From positions 10,438,445 to 10,502,444 of the forward strand of contig OX030956.1 in NCBI GenBank assembly GCA_943735955.1: a DNA stretch of 64,000 nt. Reading direction: 5' to 3'. Positions 10,301 to 22,300 of this stretch are shown piece by piece; within the stretch, counting starts at the first letter, position 1, and each line of letters starts with the position of its first letter. The translations under genes and the position numbers were made by a program. The notes beneath the pieces were generated by a model that was not told the origin of the DNA, ran no database searches, and saw only the letters and a list, made by a program, of their open reading frames with translations. Source of the stretch: Piscicola geometra (taxonomy: Eukaryota; Annelida; Clitellata; Hirudinida; Piscicolidae).

Positions 10301-13300
10301 TAAATCCAAACAAGCGTATATTTTAAGCCAAAAAATAAAAGTTTGTCAACAAAAAAAATGATCTACATAAGTAATTGTTTATTAAAATCAAAAAATAGTA
10401 TTGAACGATGACAATTTCTGTTTAATAATTAAATCTAAACAATCGAATATTGTAAGCCAGAAATAAAAGTTTTTCAACATTTTCACCAAGAAGGTTGCTG
10501 CGACGATCTGCGTAGATTTGCCCTGCAGAACTAAATAGTTGCTCACCATTTATTTTTGAATTAATTAATCGAAGCCAAATCTTCTTGTTCTTTCGACATA
10601 TATAGTGTTTTTTAAGACATGGATATCTAGAATTCCACATGCTTGAATATCTTATTCGAACAATTAGTCTTATGTCACCCATAAATCAATGAACATCGAT
10701 AACTAATGGATATCTAATGAAGATGAGAATCGAACCCAAACTTAATGGTTCGAGTTCGTTTGAGGATATACAGATAATTACTTTTGACGATAACATTTTT
10801 TAAAACAAATGTTTAAAAAAAAGAATTTTCTTTTAAAAAGTTTTGTTAAATATCATCATTGAACGTATTCCAATTAACTTAAATTTCAAATACATGGTTG
10901 TTGTTCCAGATGCTTGTATATTTTATTTGAATAATTAGTCTGATGACACCCATAAATCAATCAACCACGATAACTAATAGATATATAATCGAACCCGAAC
11001 TTAATAGTTCGATTGAGGATACAGATATATCAAATGAACTACATAAATTTTAAAAAATTTCAGTTTTTCGGTAAATATGAGATCCATTTCGGCCGAAACC
11101 AAAATTAGGCCCAAATAATTAAAAATATTCGGCCGAAACCAAAAAATGACCGAAATTGTTAATTTAGATTCGGCCGAAACCGAAAAATTGCCGAAACTAA
11201 GAAAATGGACAATTTCGGCGCCGAAACCGAAACCGAATTTCAGTCGGTCTCTAACTACAACATTCCTAACACTAGTCTCTACCCCCCATATCCATCTCTC
11301 AAACTTAGTTTGCAAAACCTCTAACTTCTTTCTCTCCTTAGCTGGTATCTTTGGTTAGCGGCTGCCAAAATAGCAGACGCTCAAAAAAAAATTTAAATAA
11401 ACGGTTTTGGGTATAATATATTAAAACTTTAGAATCTTAAGTCTAAATAAAAATTAAATTTAATTAATTAGAATGTTTTTTGTTCGAATGTTGGTTGTTT
11501 TGAATCTGTCAAGGAATGGCCGCAGCAGACCAAGATGGCCGCAGGGAATCAAGTGAGCTGCGACATAAAGGAGAAATCCTTCCATAGCAGCAGCAGTACC
11601 AGCGTTGGCAAGGACTTCTCCTTCACCTTCTATCGCAGCCTCGGCACCAGTGGCAAGACAGAAAATTGAGAAGAATGATGATTGTGTTTTGTTGTTTTGA
11701 GGATGATGTGGTGATGATTGTGCTGTGGTATGAGTGTTGGTATGATGGTGATGATTGAATTTTTTATTGGTGGTAATTGTGATTTTTTGGCGGTGATTGT
11801 CAGGGATGCAGTCGATTCACCCCTTAACCGATTCACCCCATAACCGATTCACCCCTCAACCGATTCACCCCTTAAAATAGTTAAAAACGGACTTTATTTT
11901 TTATAGGTATATTGCTAAAATAAAATAATAAATTATTAATTTTTAAATAATGAAAAAAAATATATATATACTTTTTACAAATAAATGGAAAATTGTTTTT
12001 TTTAATTATAAAATATATCGAAAGAAATATATTAAAAAATATAAAATATTAAAAAAAGATATTAAAAATTATAAAATATTAAAAAAATAGATTAAAAATT
12101 ATAAAATATATTAAAAATTATAAAATATATTAAAAATTATAAAATATATTAAAAATTATAAAATATATTAAAAATTATAAAATATATTAAAAATTATAAA
12201 ATATATTAAAAATTATAAAATATGTTAAAAATTATAAAATATTAAAATATTAAAAATATTTTTAATTTTTTCCATTTATTTGAAAAATTTTTAGTTTTTA
12301 ATTTTTTTCATTATTTAAAAAATATTAATTTATTTTATTTTAGCAAAATACCTATAAAAAATAAAGTCCGTTTTTAACTATTTTAAGGCGTGAATCGGTT
12401 GAGGGGTGAATCGGTTAAGGGGTGAATCGGTTATGGGGTGAATCGGTTAAGGGGTGAATCGGTTATGGGGTGAATCGGTTATGGGGTGAATCGGTTATGG
12501 GGTGAATCGGTTATGGGGTGAATCGGTTATGGGGTGAATCGGTTATGGGGTGAATCGGTTATGGGGTGAATCGACTGCAATTCGATTGTCATGGTGGTGT
12601 GGGTGAGGTTGGATTATTGAGGTTGATTGTTTGTTTTTTTATATATTTAAATTGATATATATACATATATTGGTAGTGGTCTAAAAACCGTTTTATTTAA
12701 CAAATTTATTTGAAGAGCGCTTTTGTTCACTTAGTAAAGGGCGCTATACAAATCATAAGTGATTGATTGATTGAGCTGACCAACCAACTGCTGCAAAACC
12801 ATACATTAACTTTCCTACAATCAAGCTTTTCCATGCCTCCCTGCCTACGATAAACCGACTACCCGATCTTTTTGCTCCATATTTTACCATGTCGGTTAGG
12901 ATTCCAACGTTTTTCATAATTTCACTAAATTGATAAATCCCCCCTTTTAAGCTCTAATCCTAAATACCTTACCTCATCACATTTTGTATGGTCCTACCTC
13001 TAATTACCAATTCTTGACATCCTTTCATTCCAGTGTTACCAACCAGTTCCACAACTTTAGATTTCTCCTCATTCAGTTTCATTCCATATTCCTCTAACAC
13101 CTCCAGTACATCCTCTAACACTATCTTCATATTATCTTCATTTTCCGCCATCACTAGGATGTCGTCAGCATAAAGCATTCCTCCAAACTTATCTACTACC
13201 CTTCCTACCCATTTGATTATGTACTTTCATCACTACCCCAGCTCGATGGTTATCCAGGACCGCTGCCACATCCCTAGTGTATAAATTAGAGAGGGTTTGA

Positions 13301-16300
13301 GATAAAGGACAACTCTGTCTAACCCCACTTGTGCACGTAAGCCATTCTGTCTCTAAGTCTCCCAACACAAACCTCACTTAGTTCTTTTCATAAACCTCCC
13401 TCAACACCCTTAAAATTCTTCCACCCATTTCCATTTTCTCTCACACCTCAAACAACTGTTAACCCTATCGTAAGCCCTCTCTAAGTCTAAGCACGCTACC
13501 AATAGTCTTTCATCTTTTGCTTTTGCAAATTCGCAAATTCACTAACCCGCACTAACATAAAAAGGTTATCATCCCCACGCCTCCCTCTTCTAAACCCTCA
13601 CTGTGTTTTATTAATTATACAATTACTTTCTGCCCGTCTCTCCGGTCGTTCTCCCAAAATAATTATCATTAGCTTACATAAAATGCTGCTAATTGCTACC
13701 GGTCGATAATTCTTAATTTTCAGTCTCTCCCCTCCTTTATGAATTAGGACGATCCGATTATACTTCCAACTTTTTGGTACCTCACCTCCTTCTAATATTT
13801 TAATAAACCAATTCCTCACCTCTTTTCTTTTTATACATTTCAACGACTTCAAAAACTCCCCACTTACCCCCTCTTAATCCGCTGCTTTTCTTAGTTCAAA
13901 TTCATTCTTACTGATGCTTCCTTCATCCTCAATTTTTTTCTTTCTTTTTTGATGTTCATCGTGGCTTCTCCCTCCGTATTTAGAAACTTTCCCCATGTAT
14001 TGAGTGTGCACTCTGCCATCTCCTCTTTCCCTTTCCAAACACCACCCTCTTCATCCACCAAATCCTCTACCTCCATTAATTTTTTCCCTTTCCCCATAAA
14101 CTTATTCAACTCTCTGAACATATTTCTCTTCCTTTCAATCCCTCTTCCCATGTATTCCATTCTTATTCTATTCCACTCTGCTATTTTATTCGAAACCAAT
14201 TCACTCGTTATCTGTTTTCGAAAGAGGTATTGCTCCCAAGCTTCTTTCGTCTTTGCTGCCCCTATTCCAAGTTGCTTTACTCTTCGCCTATGCTCTCTAC
14301 TCCATTCTTTCCTTTTCTTTACGACTTCTTCCACTTCCACGTCCCACCAATCTATGTGATGGTGTCTTGGTTTCTCCACTTCGAATCTTCTTGCTACTCT
14401 TCTAATCAACTCTTCTATATTCTTCCCTTTGTTTTTATTTATTTCTGTTTCAACCTCTCCACCCAAGAGTTCTAAACTCTCTTCCTTAATGATCTTTTTC
14501 TTCTTTCTTTTTCTTTGATCTTTCTTTTTGTGCCACTTCATCTTTACCGCCACCATACAGTGATCACTTTTCACTACATAAATATGATTATAAAAAATTA
14601 TTAATAGTGAAATTAGAAATTTACTCGTCGAAACAGGCTAAATGTAGCCTAACGTACGAAACAGGCAAAAAAATTTCGCGACGAGTTTTTAGCCTAAATT
14701 TAGCCTGTTTCGACGAGTAAATTTTTAATTTAACTATAATAAGTTTTTATAATCATATTTATTTTCAAAATTGAAAAAAAAGAAAACAAATTCGCGACGA
14801 GTTTTTAGCCTACATTTAGCCCGTTTCGTACGTTAGGCTACATTTAGCCTGTTTCGACGAGTAATTTTTAAATTTCACTATTAATAAGTTTTAATACTCA
14901 TATTTATTCAAAAAATTAGTAAAAAAATTTTTTTTAAACTTCGCGACGAGTTTATGTTGCGACGAGTCAAATGCATACCTGTGTTATCTACCCCATCCAA
15001 TTCCATAAGATGTCCAATGAAATCCCCTCCTACCACAAGTCTATCTCCTGTCTTTTTTGCTTCCCTTGCCAGCCTAGCTATGCATAAAATTCTTCTTTTA
15101 TTTGCAACCTCATCCACTCCTTCGCATTTCTGATACACCACACACACCACTAGACCTATTTCTCCGTTCATCCTCAACACCAGCAAATCTTCTTCTTGGT
15201 ATTTGTTCACTACCTCTGCTTTCAATTCCTTCTTCACTAAAAACCCCCACACCACCACATTTCCCTTCTTCCATCATTCTCCCCACACCAAACCATTCTA
15301 AAAAGCCCTGTCCATCCACCATCTGATCTTCGTTTAAGTTTGTCTCGCATAGTCCACATATATCTATATCATTATTTATTATGAATTCTCGTTGTTTCCC
15401 TATATTTCTTAGTTTCCTTGCATTCTTGAAGACCACTTTGATTTCTGCTCTCCCTTATTTACCTTGCCTTATGGAACTTAACTCTTTTCTTCCACCTTCA
15501 CTTCGTCTCCCTTTTTTTCATAGTTGTCCTTTTCTTCATTTTTTCTGCGGCCCAAATTCTTCAATTCTATGCTCTTTTTTCTATCAACGCTCTCTTCAGC
15601 TGTTCTATCTTCTTCTGCCTTTTCTCCCATTGTTTTCTCTTTTCCTCCTCTCTCCCTTCCAAAGGGAGGTCCATTTCTAAAAAAACTCTTCTGTATCTCT
15701 CATCCTTCTTTAGCAGCATCTTCCTTCCCATTACCCTCCATTTATCTGCATCTGACCTGAATTCAATTATCACAGGTCTGCACCCACCTTCCATGTTTTC
15801 TTTCTCTCTTATTCTTTTCACTAATACTGGTTCTATTGCCTCCTGAGTAATGACTCTGATTATCTCTTTCGCCTATCATCATCATCATCATATTTTGAAC
15901 TCTTTTTTTGATAAAATTGTAGATTTTGGTGGGTAAAAAATGTAAAAAGAATATAAAATGATTAATTACCAATTTATTGTGGTGGTGTGCTCTCGCGCTA
16001 TCATTTGATCAAAGGCTGTTGCTATTGTAACGTTTCTAAAAAAACTAAAACTTTTAAAATTTAGAAAAATCAACAATAAAACAATTTGAGAGTTTCAAAT
16101 CTTTTTTTGTGAAACAAAATTCTGCTGAAATAAAATAATTTGAAAACCAGAGCCGCCAGATATTTCGGGGTTGGCTACGGCTCTGGCTCCGGCTCATGCA
16201 AAAGTGGCGGCATCTGTGCTCCACGGCTCCAGTTCCGACTCGGCTCTACAAGCCTGATTTAACTAACTTAATATTTAAGATTAAACTCACAAAAAAATCT

Positions 16301-19300
16301 TAAAATATTAATAAAAAAAAGTTATTGTTTCATATTTAATCAATTTCCATTGTTTGATCAAATTCACAAACAGTCTTTTAAAGTAGTAATGAATGTACTT
16401 TTTTTAAATTTAATTACTATTTAAGATCAAACTCACAAAAAAGTCTTAAAATATTAATAAAAAAGTCATTTTATTATAATTAACCATCTAAATATGTATG
16501 ATCAAACTCACAAAACAATCTTTTAAAATAGTAATGAAAATAAAAGTTTCATATTTAATTAATATAATATTTAAGATCAAAATAACTTATGTTTTTTTTA
16601 AATATTAATAAATAGATCATTGTTTGTAATTTTCTGTATACACATAAACTCTGCTAGATAGCTAGCTGTCCAGCAGATTTCTAGCAGTTTCTGCTTCTTT
16701 CTTATTCTTTCTTTTTAGCTTATTTCACAAACTCTCGATAGTCTGTGTGTGGGCTCTAGTAGTAGGGTCTACAAAGTTGGTGGAATGATTCAGTTATGTG
16801 CCTAAAACCCATTGAATCAAGCTCTTCTATTTTTTATATATAAAACCCACATGTCTGAAAGAATGATTGAGCGGGGAGCAATGCAGGCCTTGATGGCGCC
16901 CAGCAGAGTGTCTGCAGTCCGATCCGACACTGCATAGAAACAACTTTTTTTGTCTTTCTGTATATCTCTGCAAAGCCCCTTGCTGAAGCTGGATTCTGCC
17001 TTTGTGGTGCTTCCGACGAAAGATAAGGATCTCGTCAATCTCGACGTGTAGACCTGGCCAGGCTTGCAGAGCCGTCATATTTTTTCTAGGCTCGATTCTG
17101 GCTCCGATTCCAATCAATATGACGGCTCCGGCTCCCCATAGATCAGGTGTTACACGATACAAACTTTCCCAAACTTTTGACTAAAACATTGTCTCAAAAA
17201 AATAATACGCAATTTATGATAAGCAGTCCTTTCTTATTGGTTAATTACAAAATTTAAATTTATTTTATTTAATTTTTCTTACTTTTATAGGAAAGAACTT
17301 GTTGTTTTGCATTCTAGATGTTTAGTTCTAATTAGCTAAAGCATTATTATTTATTTTTAAATTAGGATTATAATTGTTCTTAAAATTATATGTATTATCT
17401 CCATTAAAATATTTCTTGAACGTTGAATTACTCTGTGTAACATTTTTTTATGTAATTTGAAAATTGTTTAACGTAATTTAAATTTTTGAAAAATTTAATT
17501 TAAAACTTTTTTTAATAAATAAAATAAATTAAAGTCTAATAATTGTTCATGGTTACATAGTTTTTATGAAGAAATATTGTTGTTGTTCCATTGTAGATTT
17601 TTTAAAAACATTCTGCTTTAATGAAAAACTTGAAACCGGAGCCACCAGTTTTTTTAGGTTTAGCTACGGCTCTGTTTCCGGCTTTTGCAAAAACTAACGG
17701 TTCTTCGGCTCCGGCTCGGCTCTACAAGCCTGACCTGGCACACCTATTATTGTTAGAGTCTTCCCCATCCTCCAGGCGCAGACTTCACGGATAAAATTCT
17801 TTCAGTTTACAGTGGTCTGGCGCCTAATTCGTCTCTCATTCAGGCAAAAATTTACTGTTTGGTTGGTTGCTTAACAATAATATAATTTTTCTAAATTCTA
17901 TGCTGGAGTTCTCCAACTACGTCCCTTTGCGAAGAAATTTTTTTTTGCCTACACTGCGCTTTACTGAAAGCTCCACCTTTATTGTGCTAATGATAGCTTC
18001 ATTTCATGGTTATTTTTGCATAATCCAATGCTATGTAATACTCAGTGCCTCTGCAAAAACTTTATGACCATCTCCTTATCAAAATTTGAAATAGTATGGA
18101 TATTCAATTTCAGGATAATTATTCATAGCGTACTCAAGAATAAAGACTACAGGTCCGTTTATGTGCATTTGTGTAAATGGATTGCAAACCATCCTACAGC
18201 TAATTATAAATCCAACCAATAGGGATTGAATGGGCTGTATATAGTTTTATTGATTATTTATTGTTTTTTAATTTGTTTTTGGGAGAAATATAGATTTACG
18301 GAGACCTCATCCTAGGAGACCCCATCTTGGAAACCTCATCCTGTGGAGATCTGATCCTAGGAGACCTCATCCTAGGAGAATTCATCCTGTGGAGAACTCA
18401 TCTTGTAGACATTTTATTTTGAAATTTTTATATTAATCAATGAAATGCTGAATAAAAGTAGCTACTTAAATTATTTCGTTAAATTCACAATCAATTTTTT
18501 TTTAAATCAATTTATTAAAGTTATAATTTCAGTTTTTAAAATAACTAACTTATTTTATTTAATTATCATTCCAATCATCAAAATTATTACTTTATGGCAT
18601 TATTTTTTGTTCAGCATTTATCTTGGTCTGTGAACTAATAACAAAATACAATTATTTATTTAAAAACATACCATTTTTCAGAATGAACAAGCAGAATGCA
18701 ATTTTATTACAATTTTTATTTCAATGTAAACCGTTTATCTTATGAGTGTCAATTATGAGAAAGAAGCGAAACTACGCGAAGATATATAAGTACAATTTCT
18801 CTTCTACATTAAAACTTCTCTTATAAGGACAGTGCTTGGGTCACAATATTTAGTCCTTATAAGAGGGGGTTTCTTTAGTCAGAGGTTTAGTTTAAAAATT
18901 CAAATAATTATACAGCATTAAAACTTTTCACTGCAACTTTATTTTAACTAAAAAAAAATATGAAAAAAACATAATTCACAATTTTGTATTAAAAAATTCC
19001 CAATTTTCAATTGTTTTGCTGCTTTTAGGCATTAAGAATTTTATAATAAATCTCTGTTTTAACAGACACTTCTCTGGTTCTTCCTCACTTTCTTTCAGTT
19101 TGATTCAGTTGGAATTTTCTTTTCACAAGTTACATATTCACTAAGTGTATAATTCGTCGGCAGTAAGACAACAACCACAAGTTTATCAACATCATCAGCA
19201 GATACATTTTCAAAAGGATTGTCACAGTTGAAAGAACTTTTTTCATTGTTGAAGAAACATAAAATAGCATCTAATAAGCTGTATTTTTTTTAAATTTCTT

Positions 19301-22300
19301 CGTTCAATGAACGTAGAATAAACATCAACATTTTTTAGACTACTCAATAAAAATGTGTAAACCTAAGACTTATTTTTATCGGTCAAAGGCTTTGCTTTAT
19401 AGTGGAAGACTTGGTGTTTGCAACACCGCCATTAAGTTTCTCTTCAGTGGTTCTCTTCTTTCTTCGAGTACTCGGAGTTTTGATAAATAGCTGTTGGATT
19501 GCCACGGATCGAGACTACAAAAACTATTGTCGGCATAATTAGAAAATTAAAAAATAATTTTAACTAATAAAAAAATTATTTTTTACAACTATTTATAACT
19601 TTCTTAAACCAAAATAATCATTATATAGACGCGCATGGACGTATCCAGGGGGAGGGGCAAGGGGGGTAAGCTGCCCCTCTTTTATAAGTGGAAAAAAAAT
19701 ACGTATCAAAATGTTTAAAACAGATATTATCATAAATTGTTTATTGTGTCATTTATTCTGGTTCACATAATTAGAGCACATAAGTCCAACTCATGGCCCG
19801 TCATGTCATTTAATGTGGCCGAGAAAGCTTGAAAATTTTGAGTTATACATTTTATAATGAAGGTTTTTTACTCGTGTTATCGATTTTAGTGTATTTATCA
19901 AACTGACTTTCAGGCACTTTTATTTTTATTGCTGTCATTGTGTTCGGAATTGCAACCTCTATCGCTAGACAAAAAACATTTGATGCAGACAAAAGAATGT
20001 TTCAAGGAAAATAGAAAAGAGAATAATTTTAAAATAAAAACCGATATTTTTTCTGTTACGAGACGGTGTCAATTATGGAAGAGTACAATCTGCCTCGAAA
20101 CTTTGACACTGAACTAAGTACGCTAAAGCTAGTCCTCATAAAAAGCATAACATTTCACAAAATGGAAAATACAAACTGTGGTTACAGCAAAGTTTATTCA
20201 TGAAATCCACAGCCAGAAATAAGACCAGGATGAAAGCTAGCTTCATTGGGGCTGAAAAAAGTAATCACGCTTCCAAGTATTTTTCAGAGAGAGCGTTTTA
20301 AAAGCAGTGCATCCTGCTGGTTTGTGAGTGTTTCAACCAGTTAGAAACTTGTTTCAATGTCGTTTATCAAGAAACACCATCGCCGGCTACGTAAAAAAAC
20401 TAGCAGAAAATCTTACAACACAGCTTGCCGAGGAGGCACGAAGCTACACTGCTTTTCCATTAGCTGTTGATAAAAAAACATTAACACAGCGCATTTATCC
20501 AATGTTATTAGAGGCGTTAAGTTGGACTTCTCTATTACTGAGGAGCTGTTGAATGAATAGGGTTAGAACCACAAAGGATAAAAATCTTTTTGATGCGATG
20601 TAGAAGTCCGTAAGTAAAAATGGATTGTAGAAAGAAAACTTGGTAGTATTAACTACAGACGGAACCCCGGTAATATGTGAAGAAAAGTGTGCTTAGTTGG
20701 TCTAATGAATAGAATAAGTATTATCAAAATGTTTTTTTGTGGAAGGTGCTGGGAATGGAGAATATTGTCATCACAGTCATGAAACAGTGATTTTTGTTCA
20801 CAATCGTGGCTTAAACCACCGTAGGTTCCAATAGTTTTTTCGGAAAGGGGCTCGGAACACGGGGTTTTGCCATATCATACAGAAGCGAAGGGTCAAAGTC
20901 CTCAAGAGTTTTTCGACCTGCCCTTTCTATTGCAACTTAAAGAAAACTCGTGTCTGAACTAAAGTGGATGTAGACTTTTTTGTCCAGCCGACTCAGAAGC
21001 TGCAGGAACGCAAACTAGTCATCACGCAGATGTTCGTAACCTGGACTAAAGGGTGTAGCAAGTTAAAATGACAATCTTTTTTCTGTTTTACAGAGCATTT
21101 CAGTCTCATTTCCTGAAATTTTTTTGTGCGCTCAGTTGGTTACCAAACTGAGCTGGTTAAAGACTAATTTTGATCAGCGCTTCTGACTTCAGAGCTCAAC
21201 AGTCTGGCTTTTACTATAATTGATGTTTGAATAATTAATTATTTATTTAACATTAATTATTTAAATTAATTGTTTTATTACATTCCTTACTTTTTGAGAA
21301 GTCATAAATTTATTTTTATATATAGGGGGAGGTTGATTAAGATGAATCGGTTCCAAAGATAGAACGAGCTTGCTTACAGTTATGCACTTCAACCCTTGAA
21401 CACAAATCAATTCGGCCCATACCATTATTCAATCGCTCACTGTGTTTTTAATTGTGAAGTTATTTTGTTGTAATTTCATGACTTAGTCTAATCTTTTATT
21501 GAAAATCTAAAACACTTCTCAGATGCGAAATATCATTTATAGTTTCGAATTTACAGCATTCTAAAACTTATAGTAACGTTCGCGACCGTATGGGCATGGA
21601 CTTCTTAATATTGAAATGAAAACTAGAAAGCCTAGAGCAAAAAAAAAGATGAATTTGCAAAAGTAACCTAAATTTAATTTAGTTAAGTAAATTTTATTAA
21701 ACAAAAATTCACATTAAAATACAAACTAGTGTATTTCTTTAGATAACTAAACATTTTTATGATAAATACAACGTTTAAATTACATTTTATATTAAATACA
21801 ATATAATTTAATCTTAGGAAACTAAGCATTCAATCTTGGGAACCTAGTTGCTCAAGATGAAATTGTTTAGTGTTAATGTTTGAAATAAAAAAAACATTTT
21901 TTAATTTTCTATTCTTATGTTTAATATCACATAACTTGACAAGGTATCAATATAATGGCTGGATAAATTCAAATTTAAATTATTTATTTTGAAAATTGAG
22001 CTATGAGGCTACGTTTACAATCTTGTGAAACCTCCTATTATTTAATTGAAGATTTTTTGGTATATTATTAAAATAATGTTTTTTACAATTTTATTTAAGC
22101 AAAGATTTGTTTAAATTTTATTTGAAAAAAGATTTTTTACAATTTTATTTTGAAAAAAATTTGTTTTAATTGTATTTTAAATTTTTTTTGAAATTTAAAT
22201 AAAGATTTTTCTGTATATTATGTAAATAAACTTGTTTGCTTATTATATAAAATTTTAATAAATTTATACCGTTTTCATAAATAAAAAGCTTATTAGTTTT

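Larger units (their letters stand above)
11344..12773 (+). mobile_element. GATT-tailed non-autonomous retroelement, copy 1
   Basis: Begins at TTTGGTTAGCGGCTGCC with a 5' hairpin and ends GGGCGCTATACAAATCATAA followed by (GATT)n. Inserted in LINE B with a short AGCT duplication. Other copies are at 28804-29413 (minus) and 59132-60978. Its 3' end, GTTCACTTAGTAAAGGGCGC and the tail, is shared with LINE C, so it is probably mobilised by that L2/CR1-like LINE. This copy is lengthened by the foldback at 11803-12583. Confidence 0.85.
9297..15871 (-). mobile_element. LINE B: degenerate, 5'-truncated copy of LINE A with nested insertions
   Basis: Same family as LINE A in opposite orientation: 3' end with TCGAGACAAATGCACTATAA on the minus strand near 9340, endonuclease and RT pieces throughout, and 5' truncation inside ORF1 (about LINE A position 410). 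ORF2 is broken by frameshifts and stops. Four foreign pieces interrupt it: hAT 10102-11253, the GATT-tailed element 11344-12773 (itself holding a foldback at 11803-12583), and a foldback at 14577-14978 that also replaced about 190 bases of the endonuclease region. YADD is still readable near 13,170. Non-functional. Confidence 0.88.
8550..16256. mobile_element. hAT-type MITE split by LINE B and a SINE
   Basis: Left part about 8550-9296 and right part about 16020-16256 align with the left and right parts of the intact MITE at 17059-17731: the GGCTCCGGCTCGG-type subterminal segment, the GGTGTTACACGA block and the end CTCTACAAGCCT. The two halves are separated by LINE B, whose 3' tail follows the MITE sequence GGTTACAG. 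A SINE sits at 8.65-8.83 kb. The left boundary is approximate and no target duplication was confirmed. About 140 bases at 15,880-16,020 are unassigned. Confidence 0.65.
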
